Shown: piece after piece, positions 8,570 through 17,997 of the stretch | Position numbering within the stretch: the first letter of the stretch is position 1 | Layout of the letters: each line of letters begins with the position of its first letter | Assembly: GCF_025370775.1 (NCBI RefSeq) | Contig: NZ_JAMXEX010000019.1 | Coordinates: 1 to 46,474, forward strand | From: Ancylothrix sp. D3o | GTDB taxonomy: Bacteria > Cyanobacteriota > Cyanobacteriia > Cyanobacteriales > Oscillatoriaceae | Reading direction: 5' to 3' | Length of the DNA: 46,474 bases | Position numbers and translations under genes: made by a program | Notes under the pieces: generated by a model | What the model saw: the letters and a program-made list of their open reading frames with translations, nothing else | Databases searched by the model: none | Told to the model about the DNA's origin: nothing

Positions 8570-9785
8570 TTATCGGCTCCGGGGGATGGGATATGGTCGG
8601 CTTCTGTAAAAGGGCGGGGGGATCTTTTGATGCCAATGGATGTTATGAGGCCGGTGGATCTCCAGATGCCGGTAAATTTTCCAGGGCCTGTGGATTGGGT
8701 GCAACAGGCGAATGCTTGGGGGCCGGTGGCACTCAAAGGGTCGGTGGGAATTGAATTGGCAACCGCAATCATTACCAAGCCTGGAAGCTCTTCAGGTAAT
8801 TCACGCTCGTCGAAATAAAATCTTTCAAGACCCAACTACAAACCACTTGGTTTCACCGGCACCCCTAGATGTAATAAAGCCAGTGAACCAGGCTGCGCCA
8901 AAGGATGTTGAGGGGCTGGTGTTGGTGGAGAGGCCGACGTTACGCTCGTCCAAGCTTTATATCATGGGATTTTCACAGGCCGGCACATACAAAATGTACA
9001 TTCCCGGCACCCCAGGCGGACACCCACCAGATACCGTATCCCACCGGCACCACCGGCCTCCCCGCTACCACCGGCCTCCCCGCCACCAGCGGCACCACCG
9101 GCCTCCCCACGACCACCGGCCCCATCGACCTCACTGACGCCACAGATCCCACTACCACTCCCGGCCTTCTTGCCACTACCAGCCTTCTCGCCATCTCCGG
9201 TCTTCTCGTCACCACCGGCCACAAAACTTTTCAGGTTTCGACATTCAATCGAATTGATTCTCGCCATCTCCGGTCTTCTCGTCACCACCGGCCTCCCTGG
9301 GTTCCTAGCGAGCACCGGCACCACCAGCGCCAGCAACACCATTAGGTTCACCAGCATCACCAACATCCAAAAACTTCACCTGCCTCCCTGCCACCACCAG
9401 CATCACGAACTTTACCAATCTTCTTGCCACCACCGGCCAACATCGTATCCCACATACCACCAACTTCCCCAACACCTTGAACCTCACCGGCCTCCCTGAA
9501 TCTAATAAGGCCGGTTTATCTGTCTGCGGTGGGGGATGTCGAGGGGCTGATGGATATTGAGGAGGCTGTGGATGTTGAGAGGCCAGTGAATCTGCTTGGG
9601 GCCGGTGGATTGGGTGGGATAGGCGGATGCTAGGGGGCCGGTGGAACTCGCGTGGGTGTCGGTGGATTGGGTAAGACAAGTGAATGTTTGCTCGGACAGT
9701 GCATATTATTGAGATGTCGGCTTTGGCACTGAAACTGGTAGATGCAATCGAGCCGGTGGATGTCAGTAATAATTTCAATTCTACG
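8570..9785. repeat. 18-bp GCCGGTGG repeat array B, with orientation switches
   Basis: Units read GCCGGTG on the plus strand from about 8590 to 8970. Near 8850-8895 there is a hinge of the minus-to-plus type containing GATGTAATAAAGCC, and at 8935-9015 a plus-to-minus hinge containing AAAATGTACATTCCCGGC. From about 9000 to 9490 the units are inverted (CACCGGCCTCCCCGCTAC and close variants at 18-bp spacing), then plus again from 9500. A terminal module at about 9310-9490 (ACCAGCGCCAGCAACACCAT and following) is shared with arrays C and D. One copy of the GAGATGTCGGCTTTGGCACT type module lies near 9705. Open frames here (up to 157 codons) are by-products of the 3n period. Confidence 0.85.
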
Positions 9786-9960
9786 CTTGAATGGTAGGGC
9801 TTACACCTACATAGCCGTCAAGCTGTCAAGGTTATATTAGGATTACTCCCTCAGATTTACTTTGCTAAACGAATCGTACACCAAACTTTACATCATGTCC
9901 TATTTCGTCGGTATCTCGGCTTTACCTGTTTTTCTACAACTCTCGGCTCTAGTTCCTAAC
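9786..9960 (+). repeat. Right-end block of the array family, copy 2
   Basis: Matches 1341-1500 with scattered differences, including AATGGTAGGGCTTACACCTA, CTGTCAAGGTT and CCAAACTTTACATCATGTCC. Its presence after both arrays A and B suggests that the arrays were spread with a defined right end. From 9960 to 10094 the sequence is AT-rich and I see nothing further. Confidence 0.6.
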
Positions 9961-10094
9961 CTAACAGTGCTTTTAGTTCTCTTATCACTTTGTTAGGCTT
10001 TTATTCTCACAATAAATATTTATTTGTATATTTTATTACATATTATAAAATTAGATTATACTATTATGCAATAAGTAGCATTAAATATAAGCTC

Positions 10095-10286
10095 ATGGCA
10101 AACTGTTCATTTTGTGGAAAAAGTTTAACTTTTCAAGAACCTTGCTATACCCGTCAAGATGTGGCAAAGTGTGCGTTTTACAGAGAAAAGTTTGGAGGAA
10201 ATTGTACTTTCTGTAACAAACAGTTAAATTGGCAACAACCTTGCTATAGCTACGAAGAAGCTTCCAAATGCTCATTTAACAAATAG
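10095..10286 (+). CDS. Small Cys-rich protein with internally duplicated CxxC module
   Basis: A 63-aa protein. The start is taken as ATG at 10095 because the following residues (MANCSFCGKSLTFQEPCY) begin the conserved module; the frame stays open further upstream but reads as a low-complexity hydrophobic run. The protein is two copies of one pattern, C-x2-C-x-K-x-L-x2-Q-x-P-C-Y-x7-K-C-x-F: residues 4-28 (CSFCGKSLTFQEPCY, KCAF) and 37-61 (CTFCNKQLNWQQPCY, KCSF). Four cysteines per repeat suggest one metal site each, probably zinc. No signal peptide. Function unknown; it stands alone between array B and the helicase operon. Confidence 0.55.
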   Translation: MANCSFCGKSLTFQEPCYTRQDVAKCAFYREKFGGNCTFCNKQLNWQQPCYSYEEASKCSFNK

Positions 10287-10495
10287 CAGAAAAGGCACCG
10301 ACGTAGATTTTTATAAATTTAATTTTCGTTTCCTGGCGCTGGCTTCAAACTTAAGTTATTTAAGGATTACCAGCAGTAATTGAGTAATTACTGTGATGGC
10401 AATCTTGAAGGATGTTTTGGCTGTAAGCCTGACTATAACAAGAAATGAAGAATTAAAGATTATTAGCTATTGTGCCATTTTACGCTGTAAACAAA
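10287..10495. other. Intergenic stretch after the Cys-rich gene
   Basis: A plus-strand frame ending at 10447-10449 reads YCDGNLEGCFGCKPDYNKK and is again cysteine-rich, so it may be a broken tail or duplicate of the preceding protein. It has no start codon with a ribosome site. Nothing else is supported. Confidence 0.2.
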
Positions 10496-10532
10496 AGCTG
10501 TAAAACCTTTATTTTGTAAGGGTTTTACAGCT
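10496..10532. terminator. Perfect 12-bp inverted repeat, possible bidirectional terminator
   Basis: AGCTGTAAAACC is followed after a 13-nt loop by GGTTTTACAGCT, a perfect 12-bp stem. No long T run follows on the plus strand (TAATTCTG), so intrinsic termination would be weak. It could serve the Cys-rich gene, or be a remnant of an element end. Confidence 0.4.
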
Positions 10533-10779
10533 TAATTCTGAAAATTTTAACTGCTACTTTTAAGTTAATCGAGTTAATAAAAAAAATGAAATAAAACCCT
10601 TTTTTAAAAGTACACCTATTAAATTCGGGGAACATTTTGGCTAAAGAACAAGCAGCCATAACTAGATATTTATAGTGGTATTTAAGCCTGGTACAGACAA
10701 AATTCTGCCAACTCTCGGCTCTCCCTGCTCAAAAGGGAGAAATAGCTATGTATCCAAGCTGACACAGGCAAGATACCGA

Positions 10780-10925
10780 ATTTTATAGTCACGCTCGGAA
10801 ACATCTCATCTCATGAGGATTGCCTACTAGCATAAAGAAAATGTACATTACTAGCACCACCAACGGACACCAGCCAGATATTGTATCCCGTCGGCACAGA
10901 ACTAAAATATGGGTAATTTATGGAA
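10780..10925 (+). repeat. Remnant of the array family (hinge piece)
   Basis: Contains CATAAAGAAAATGTACATTA followed by CACCACCAACGGACACCAGC, CAGATATTGTATCCCGTCGG and CACAGAACTAAAATATGGG. These match, with changes, the hinge and post-hinge sequences of arrays B (8980-9055) and D (21045-21140). It has no 18-bp unit run, so it is an isolated hinge fragment. The rest of 10533-10966 shows nothing I can support. Confidence 0.6.
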
Positions 10926-10966
10926 AATTTTTCATTGGTTGCTGATTTTACAGATCAGATATTACG

Positions 10967-12385
10967 CTAATCTTCTACCAGCCTGGGATCGGGAATACCA
11001 AATAGCCGTTCAGCTTTATCTATAGAATCTTCATATTCTGGTTCAAACCCATAGTAATCCAATATACTTGTAGGGTTAAACTCTGAAACTTGATCAAAGT
11101 CAAAGTAATATTGCTTTTGGGGTTTACGGGCAAATCTTTTTAAGGCATTCCAGGGCATTTCGTTCGCTGTTTCTGAATTCCATACCTCTTCAAATTCAGC
11201 AATGGAACGTTCCTCTTCATCCTTGTATTTTTTGAGATGAATTCCCCGGATTTTATTTTTGGCAATTTCCATTTGAGTTGTCTCATCTAATCCATTAAAT
11301 TCATCCGAGCCATACTCTACAAGTCCGGCAAAAAAGGTTCTAATATAAGCCCAAGGTTTTTTTACCCAGTCATAGCCTAAAGCTCGTCCATCATGATATT
11401 CGACAACCACATCATATCCACCAGGTATGTGTGAAAGAGGGTTTGGTCGATATATACGGTCAACCCACAATACACTATCAGCAAGACGTAGTGGCAAACC
11501 TATGTAAACCCGTTCAGGTTCGATAGACCTTCTTGTATTTCGTCTGCTCAAAGGTCTTGGAATCCTAGAATTCCTTGTAGATGTTATAACCTCACTAGGA
11601 ATAGTAGGACTTAATAAAGCAGCCAATTTTTTCAGAGTTAATTGCTGTTGTTCTGTTAGTTTTGTGAGCTTATTAGAAATGTCTTGAAGTTCACTGTTCC
11701 CAACAAAAGCTTTTATTAAATAATCACCTTTGATATTTTGAAAACCCAGCAGTCCTATAATTTTATAAACTTTTTTTGATTCAATCTCATTATATCCGGT
11801 GACAAAAACATCATTATTATTTTTGTCGATAAAAACTTTTATGGCTTCAAGGCTCAAGGGCGATTCGTTAGTAGATTGATTTTGATAGGTAATTAAATCA
11901 TCTAATATGTTTAAAGAAACCGGAGCATTCTTAAGGGGTGTAGTTGTTAAACCAAAATCTCCAGTTAAAAAATCTTCTATCGCGTAAATTTCTTGTGTTC
12001 GTTTCGGCTGGAGAATACGCTTTTTTTCGATAAATAATTCTTGCGTCAAAGGCTTAACTATAATCGCGGATTCCGAACCAATCACCAAATTGTTATAAGC
12101 CTGAAGCGTCTTCGTAGTATCTCGCACAAACATCGGATCTATCCCCAGCATCTCAGCTATTTCAGCTTCTATCGGAGGAGGAGTAAGAGTAAGAGCAGAG
12201 TGCAAGACAAATTCCTCAAATATATCTACTCTGCGGGGCTCGCTTACTGCTACCTGTACAGTTGTTTGACGCACGCTGTAGCGAAGATAGCCTCCTGCTA
12301 TGAATGATAAATTGGGAGATTCTAATTTTTGTCGTAATTCTGTTAATTGAGAATCCATTTGTTGGTCAGAGAATGCTGGAGACAT
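10967..12385 (-). CDS. Unrecognised 472-aa partner of the SF1 helicase
   Basis: I do not recognise this family. The N-terminal third contains a winged-helix-like stretch (EAEIAEMLGIDPMFVRDTTK, near residue 78). The middle is helical with an SP/SR-rich linker (PRPLSRRNTRRS). The C-terminal third has a compact, aromatic-rich region (GYDVVVEYHDGRALGYDWVK). No signal peptide or membrane segment. The gene overlaps the 3' end of the helicase gene by 20 bp, so the two are surely co-translated; ATG at 12358 is an alternative start that would leave no overlap. A helicase plus an uncharacterised large partner in an island full of R-M and TA genes fits a defence pair, but that is inference from context. 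Confidence 0.75.
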   Translation of the reverse strand: MSPAFSDQQMDSQLTELRQKLESPNLSFIAGGYLRYSVRQTTVQVAVSEPRRVDIFEEFVLHSALTLTPPPIEAEIAEMLGIDPMFVRDTTKTLQAYNNLVIGSESAIIVKPLTQELFIEKKRILQPKRTQEIYAIEDFLTGDFGLTTTPLKNAPVSLNILDDLITYQNQSTNESPLSLEAIKVFIDKNNNDVFVTGYNEIESKKVYKIIGLLGFQNIKGDYLIKAFVGNSELQDISNKLTKLTEQQQLTLKKLAALLSPTIPSEVITSTRNSRIPRPLSRRNTRRSIEPERVYIGLPLRLADSVLWVDRIYRPNPLSHIPGGYDVVVEYHDGRALGYDWVKKPWAYIRTFFAGLVEYGSDEFNGLDETTQMEIAKNKIRGIHLKKYKDEEERSIAEFEEVWNSETANEMPWNALKRFARKPQKQYYFDFDQVSEFNPTSILDYYGFEPEYEDSIDKAERLFGIPDPRLVED

Positions 12386-15300
12386 CTATAAAACCTCTAT
12401 AACGCTCGACAACTTTTGAAACTTCTTGGTAGATGGGGATGCTTGTAAAAAGGTCGTGACATCCCACAATTATCAGTAATTCTTTTGCCCTAGAAAAGGC
12501 TACATTAACACGCTCTGGTGTTTTAGCAAATCCAACTATTCTTCGGTGGTTATTGCGAACCATACTAACGATGACAACAGATTTTTCCATTCCTTGAAAT
12601 CGATCGACTGTGCCAGTGCGAATGTCAAGGTTAGGAAAACGATTAGTACGAGAGATGCGCTCATCAATGAGTCCCAACTGAGCACCATAGAAAGTGATGA
12701 TGCCTATCTCTTTTTTGGGTTCACCGTTGGCCACTTTCGCAGCCCAGGCTTTGTTCATCTGTTCACACAATTTTTCTATGATAGCAACTTCGTTATTATT
12801 TTGATAAGAAGTTCCTGATTGTTCTTCTCTAAAATTCTTATTAGAGGGTATTTTGACCCAGATTATATGCTGATCTTCCCGAATAAGTTTACCTCCTAAA
12901 TTATGCGCTCGTTGATTGTCAGGATCTGCAAGTCCGCAGCTTAAACCCCCATCACCCTCGTCATAAAACTGGTTGATGGCCTCCATAATTTGAGGGTGCA
13001 TACGGTACTGGATATTCAACTTTTGGGTGATCCCTTTTTGCACACTCGTCGCTGCTTCAAATTGCTGCTTAAACCAAGAGTTTTCTAAAAATTGTACTTT
13101 TTCTCTAGGAACTGAAAGTTCTTCAGCTAGTTCATCTAAATTTTCTTCATCAAGAATAGGTGGTAACTGGCGATAGTCACCAATCATCACAACTTTTTTG
13201 CCTTTCAGTGCCGGAATCAGCAATTCTGGAGGAGTGCTTTTACTCACTTCATCAATAATCACAACATCAAATTTGCTAAATTTTTGAGAAAAACTCCATT
13301 TGGCTGCTTTCATACAGGTAGTACCAACAACATTAACATTCTCTAAATATTTTTTGCTGATTGCTTCGAGGTCTGTGTCTGATGGATCGAGTAACCTATC
13401 AATCCACTTTTGCATGATAGCCTCGTATCGGTTAAGGTAAGCCTCTGCCTCAGCAAGCTCTTTTTGCCATGAATCCAAATAAAGTGAAACATTTTTTAAT
13501 AATTTTGGAGCGAATATATCTTCTGTAAAAGAAATATCTCGTTTTAGGCGTTCGGGAATTGTTGACCATACTGATTGCCACCAACTCCGTTCTGCTGCCA
13601 AATGTTCGGATTTTATTTGTAACTGTACCGTTGCTCCGTTGAGTTTATTTTCATTTTTTCTAAGTTCACTTAATAAACTTTCTACCTCTTGTTTGAGAGG
13701 GTTAAATTGGCTATAAAATCTGTCATTGACATTGTTAAGAATTGCGAGAGGTTCTAATAATAAACAAAAGTTCAAGAATTTCTCAATCTTGCTTTGCCAA
13801 GAACGCACTTCTTTTTCTAAGGTTATAGCTTGATTAAGAGGATTATGGGGCTGAGTAAGATATTGTTGAGCTATAACTTGCCAGGTTTGGGGGATGTCTA
13901 ATAATTCAGTCAGGTGATGTAATTTTTGGTAAGCTTTATCAAGGGCAAAGTTAGTATGCTGCTCTTGGAGAATTGCATATTTTTCTCTAATTAACCTGTG
14001 TTTTTTAGCCTGTGTATGTGAGCTTTTTACTCTTTTTAAGAGATTAAAAAAATAATCAATTGTTTTGTTGATATAACCCTTCAACCCTCGGTGATTTTCA
14101 CTTAGCAACTTATCTAATTCCATAACAATATCAGATAATAATTGCCATTCGCGTTGCCTTTCAATTGCGCTCATAGCGGCGACTGAATCATTTACACAAG
14201 TGAGCGATGTCTGAATTTTTTCAGACATAACATCGCGGAACCAGAATGCCAAACCCAAGGGCGGATAGGGCGGAACAGTAAGAGCGAGTTCGGCAGACAT
14301 TTGTTGACAGCGCTCAACATTTAGATACAAGTGATGAATTTCATCATTTGTAGTAAGGTAAGGAGTTAAACTTTCCACTAACTCTTTAATATTGGGATCT
14401 TCCCAATTTGCTGAAGAGGCTGATTCAATCAGATTGCTTAAATCATTGCCAAGAGTTTCCCAGGGGAGAAGATTATGAGCAGCTTGCTGATAAGCACTTC
14501 TTTGTTCTTGGCAGACTAACTCTAAATCAGCTTGATTGTTTAGTAGTTGCTGCTGTTCTAGTGGGAAGTTTTCTTCTATTTGAATATAGGTAGCAAATCG
14601 CTCTCGCGATGTTAGCAATTTTCCTATACTTTTGACAATTTGGCGCGGTTCAGATAAGCGGTTTTCACAGTCAGCAGCAGTATTTTCCAACCACCTGTCT
14701 ATTACCCTGTGGGCTAAAAAAGGTTCTCCTTCTCTACCAACTCTGGTGCGGGCATCTCCCTCTCGCAGTGGACGAAGTACCGGGTGGTGAGCTAATCGAC
14801 TGAGGGCATTGTCTACTGCGAGGTTAGCTTGAGATACAACCAGCGTGCGACCACCCCGACGAGCAACTTGATAACAGATTTCAGCAATCACTGTAGTTTT
14901 GCCTGTTCCTGGTGGGCCTTGAATTAAAATCAAGTCCTCAGCAGCTAGTACGGCTTCCACTGCTGCTATTTGAGTTTTATTAGCCTCCGACAGCAACAAA
15001 TCTGTTTTTGAAAGTGGGGAAGTTGCAGGTATCGGCCTTGCTTTAGCAGCATCAAAGAAAAACTCGCCTAAATAAAGATTCTGGGTGTGGCCTTCCCTCA
15101 AGTTTCCCAAGGCTTGTTCTTGCCAACGTATTTGAGTAAGACTGCCAACGTCTTCAAAAAATAAAAATCCTGTGGTGGGTAGTTCTAAGTTACCGCTGCT
15201 CAGGGAATCAACTAGATTGCTATTTAGCTGGATTTTTATCTGATTTTTACTTTTTTCGACGGTTTCTATATCTCCTAATTCTTGACCTCGACGACGATTT

Positions 15301-16061
15301 GCTACGTCGGCAGAGTTTTCAAACAACTTAACAAATCCGTTTCTAGCCCATCCTGCTCTTTGCCAAAACTCCTCTGGAGTCAGTGACACTGAACCATTAC
15401 TCGTTGCTAAGTCAACATTAAGGGTAAAAGTGATACCTTGTCTGGATACTTGATAGTTGTGGCTGACAAAAGGTACGCAAAATTGGCGCTTCTCGGCTGT
15501 CCGGCGTTGAATCCCCAAATACTGTCCCCATGCTCTTATCTGCTCTGTACTAGGTACATGAGCGCCGCAGACTGGCATTGTAGCTATGCGTGCAAATGCT
15601 TCTTGCGGAATCCTAATATCGTGGAAAAAAGAGGGTACTAAACGAATAAGCAAAGCTGAAGAAAAAGCATCTATATTTCCTTGTTCTAAGTCTACTAAAT
15701 TAATTCTATTTAAACTCAAACAGCCCATACCATCTTTACGCACACTTGCCCAAAACTGCAAAGTTTGCTGGCGTTCTTGTAGTTTGATGGGCAGTTGAAA
15801 ATTATCGCGATCTGTTGCTATAGTTAGCTCCCAAATTTCGGATTCAGGTTGTTTCGCTTCTCCCTGTCTACGAATATAGAACAGACAAGGCTCTGACCCT
15901 AAAAGCTCCGAGATTAACTCATCAGCACGAATATACCGATCTCTAAACTCAGGATAGGCGTTAAGTGCATCTGATCCTTCGATCTGGCAAATAAAGCGAT
16001 CGCTTGCTGCCGCTATGTATCTATATCCCCAATCTGTGGATGCACTATTACTGTTTGTCAT
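12366..16061 (-). CDS. Large UPF1/DNA2-like superfamily 1 helicase
   Basis: A 1231-aa protein. An N-terminal ~340 residues have no recognised domain. The helicase motifs are: Walker A GPPGTGKTTVIAE near 382; motif Ia SQANLAVDNAL; motif II VVIIDEVSKSTPPEL near 939; motif III MIGDYRQLPPIL; motif IV region NIQYRMHPQI near 1021; motif V TVDRFQGMEKSVVIVS near 1157; and motif VI RVNVAFSRAKELLI near 1186. Some 500 residues of largely helical, coiled-coil-like sequence separate motifs Ia and II, an unusually long insertion. It belongs to the AAA_11/AAA_12 (UPF1/NAM7/DNA2) group, which unwinds RNA or DNA. Related helicases occur in anti-phage systems such as Mokosh, but no kinase or PLD domain is fused here. 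It is the first gene of a two-gene unit. Confidence 0.9.
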   Translation of the reverse strand: MTNSNSASTDWGYRYIAAASDRFICQIEGSDALNAYPEFRDRYIRADELISELLGSEPCLFYIRRQGEAKQPESEIWELTIATDRDNFQLPIKLQERQQTLQFWASVRKDGMGCLSLNRINLVDLEQGNIDAFSSALLIRLVPSFFHDIRIPQEAFARIATMPVCGAHVPSTEQIRAWGQYLGIQRRTAEKRQFCVPFVSHNYQVSRQGITFTLNVDLATSNGSVSLTPEEFWQRAGWARNGFVKLFENSADVANRRRGQELGDIETVEKSKNQIKIQLNSNLVDSLSSGNLELPTTGFLFFEDVGSLTQIRWQEQALGNLREGHTQNLYLGEFFFDAAKARPIPATSPLSKTDLLLSEANKTQIAAVEAVLAAEDLILIQGPPGTGKTTVIAEICYQVARRGGRTLVVSQANLAVDNALSRLAHHPVLRPLREGDARTRVGREGEPFLAHRVIDRWLENTAADCENRLSEPRQIVKSIGKLLTSRERFATYIQIEENFPLEQQQLLNNQADLELVCQEQRSAYQQAAHNLLPWETLGNDLSNLIESASSANWEDPNIKELVESLTPYLTTNDEIHHLYLNVERCQQMSAELALTVPPYPPLGLAFWFRDVMSEKIQTSLTCVNDSVAAMSAIERQREWQLLSDIVMELDKLLSENHRGLKGYINKTIDYFFNLLKRVKSSHTQAKKHRLIREKYAILQEQHTNFALDKAYQKLHHLTELLDIPQTWQVIAQQYLTQPHNPLNQAITLEKEVRSWQSKIEKFLNFCLLLEPLAILNNVNDRFYSQFNPLKQEVESLLSELRKNENKLNGATVQLQIKSEHLAAERSWWQSVWSTIPERLKRDISFTEDIFAPKLLKNVSLYLDSWQKELAEAEAYLNRYEAIMQKWIDRLLDPSDTDLEAISKKYLENVNVVGTTCMKAAKWSFSQKFSKFDVVIIDEVSKSTPPELLIPALKGKKVVMIGDYRQLPPILDEENLDELAEELSVPREKVQFLENSWFKQQFEAATSVQKGITQKLNIQYRMHPQIMEAINQFYDEGDGGLSCGLADPDNQRAHNLGGKLIREDQHIIWVKIPSNKNFREEQSGTSYQNNNEVAIIEKLCEQMNKAWAAKVANGEPKKEIGIITFYGAQLGLIDERISRTNRFPNLDIRTGTVDRFQGMEKSVVIVSMVRNNHRRIVGFAKTPERVNVAFSRAKELLIIVGCHDLFTSIPIYQEVSKVVERYRGFIDVSSIL

Positions 16062-16384
16062 TACTTAGACCCGATAAAAAGGAGGTTAAGTTATTATTGT
16101 TCATTGTTCACTCTCCAAGCATTCGCTTAGCGGGCGGTAGACATTTGCATATTTTAACGTTAGACCCTGGGCTTTGGGCAGTCGTTCTGATCCAGCATTG
16201 ACACTCCTGTGAGTTTAAGCGATATTATAAATTGTAAGCTCCGGGACTGTCCTATGGCTCCACTGTGAGTTACTGACCCCGGCGTATAAAAAAAATTTTT
16301 AGTTCGATATGCAAAACCTCCGAGTACCCACAGGGTCCGGGGATTTTGTATATCGAGAAATAATACTGTATTTATTAAAATGGC
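16062..16384. other. Intergenic stretch upstream of the helicase operon
   Basis: About 320 bp with no supported gene. It must contain the helicase promoter on the minus strand, but I see no convincing -35/-10 pair. An open minus-strand frame (16160-16390) has no recognisable motif. Confidence 0.3.
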
Positions 16385-16480
16385 TTCCACCTTTCAATAT
16401 GGAGTAAAGCCGAGAGCTAGAGTCGAGGGGAATGTTGCCATTCCACCCCTCTCTTCCGAAACCGTGCTTGCAATTCTGCA
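16385..16480 (-). mobile_element. Possible 3' end (domains V-VI) of a decayed group II intron
   Basis: Read on the minus strand, the segment contains GTGCAGAATTGCAAGCAC (a hairpin like domain V) followed by GGTTTCGGAAGAGAGGGG and then GAATGGCAACATTCCCCTC, a domain VI-like hairpin with a GCAA loop. The ACGGTT..GAAGAGAGGGG string is typical of bacterial group II intron 3' ends. The upstream part (rightward in the window) is not intact and no reverse transcriptase is seen, so this would be a remnant. Confidence 0.35.
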
Positions 16481-16630
16481 CAAATCTGCAAATGCCTTGG
16501 CGGGTGACACGCATGTCAACAAGATGGCCGTTGGGGATGGCGTATTGATTTGGCACACCGGCACCAAAGCGGAGTTTACGCCAGCGCAGAAATTATCGAC
16601 CAACCAAAGATTTTGGATAAGCAACTGGAT

Positions 16631-16889
16631 ATAGAGGATTGGCTGGAGAAAAGCCGGTTGGGTGCTAAACTTCAAGCCTTCGTTCGCTTTACCAAAAAAT
16701 TGTTAGGAACACCCTTATTAAGGGAAATTTTAAAACAATAGCTCATACTGAAATGCTTATCTGTGATTCGCCGGCCAAACACCACTAACTACAAAGTTTC
16801 CCCCAAGAAGGGCAAAAATTACATGAGATAATTCATTCAGCCATTTCATATTTAATCAATATTCAAAACTTTACACACATGAATTTTAT
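16631..16889 (+). repeat. Left-flank block of the array family, copy 2
   Basis: Second copy of the block at 361-632. Here the frame equivalent to 384-599 is broken by a TAG at 16739-16741 after LLGTPLLREILKQ. The upstream frame fuses it to KILDKQLDIEDWLEKS. The homology continues through the array start, CGCCAATTGAGTCATGGGGC (16894 onward; 636 onward in copy 1), for about 470 bp in all. Confidence 0.6.
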
Positions 16890-17735
16890 TAGAACGCCAA
16901 TTGAGTCATGGGGCCGGTGGGTTTTATGAGAGCCGGTGGGTTTTCCAGCGCCGAATGTTGTCATGGGGCCGGTGGACTTTATGAAGCCGGTGAAATTGGG
17001 AACGCCGGTGGAACTCCAAGGGTTTTTGGATGCGGGTGAGACAGACGGATGTTTGGGGGCCGGGGGATGTTTTTGGGGCCGGTGGATGTTTGGAAGCCAG
17101 TGAATACAGACAAGCTCCTGAACGTAAACAGGCCGGTGTATCGCTTGGAAATGCTAAAACTCATGGCTATTGGGGGCCGGCATAGAGAAAATGTACATCA
17201 CCAACCTCCCTGCTACCACCGGCCTCCCCGCGACTACTGGCATCAACAGCTTCATAAAGTTCCTAGTGACCACCGGCATCATAAGCCTCCTAAAGTTCCT
17301 AGTGACCACCGGCACCACCAGCGCCAGCAACACCATTAGGTTCACTGGCATCACCGACATCGAAAGACTTCACCGACCTTCTTGCCATCACCGACATAGA
17401 AAGACTTCACCGGCCTCCTGGCCACCACCAACAGCCCCAGACTTCGCCAACTTTAGCGATCTTCTTGCCAGCAGCGGCCAATATCGTATTCTACCGGCAC
17501 CACCAACTTCTCCAACACTTTGAGCCACACCGGAACCCCTGGATGTAATAAAGCCGGTGAACCTGTCAGAGCCCTTGGATGTTGAGGGGCCGATGAATTT
17601 CGAGGGTGCCGGGGATATTGAGAGGCCGGCATCACGCTCACAAATGCTTCTTCATCTCATGGCCATTTCCGATTGGCCCAGACAAAATGTAGATTACCGA
17701 CACTCCAGGCGAACCATCCGCACAGGTAGCTTTTT
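16890..17735. repeat. 18-bp GCCGGTGG repeat array C, with orientation switches
   Basis: Plus-oriented units run at 16910-17180, inverted units from about 17200 to 17530, then plus again to 17640. The plus-to-minus hinge at 17135-17210 contains ACTCATGGCTATTGGGGG and AGAAAATGTACATCACC. A minus-to-plus hinge at 17525-17570 contains CCCCTGGATGTAATAAAGCC. A second plus-to-minus hinge is at 17625-17700. Two near-identical 36-bp units (17235-17270 and 17271-17306, sharing AAAGTTCCTAGTGAC) show that the period is 2 x 18. The segment 17736-17997 shows nothing else. Confidence 0.85.
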
Positions 17736-17997
17736 TTTGAAAATAATCTATTAGTTCTTCCGTACAGCATAATAAGCTTAGATTTAACCTCTAGTTGCAT
17801 ATTTAATTTTTTATAAAGGGGATATTTGCTCAATCTAAAAGTTAAAACTCCCAAGATTGATAAAGGCGCATTGCATTTGTTTTAGCTTTGGCAGAACGTC
17901 TGTACCTCACGGAAAGATGCGAGTACCGATAGGCATTAAGGAAATCTCAGTTTTTTAGTAGATAACCAGGAGACAAGCGGCTCAACACCTAAAAACT

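Noticed and set aside
8539-9778. Several overlapping open frames in array B (hexapeptide TTGLPA-type repeats)
   Set aside because: Same reason; the polarity flip makes each frame change meaning midway, which a real gene would not tolerate.
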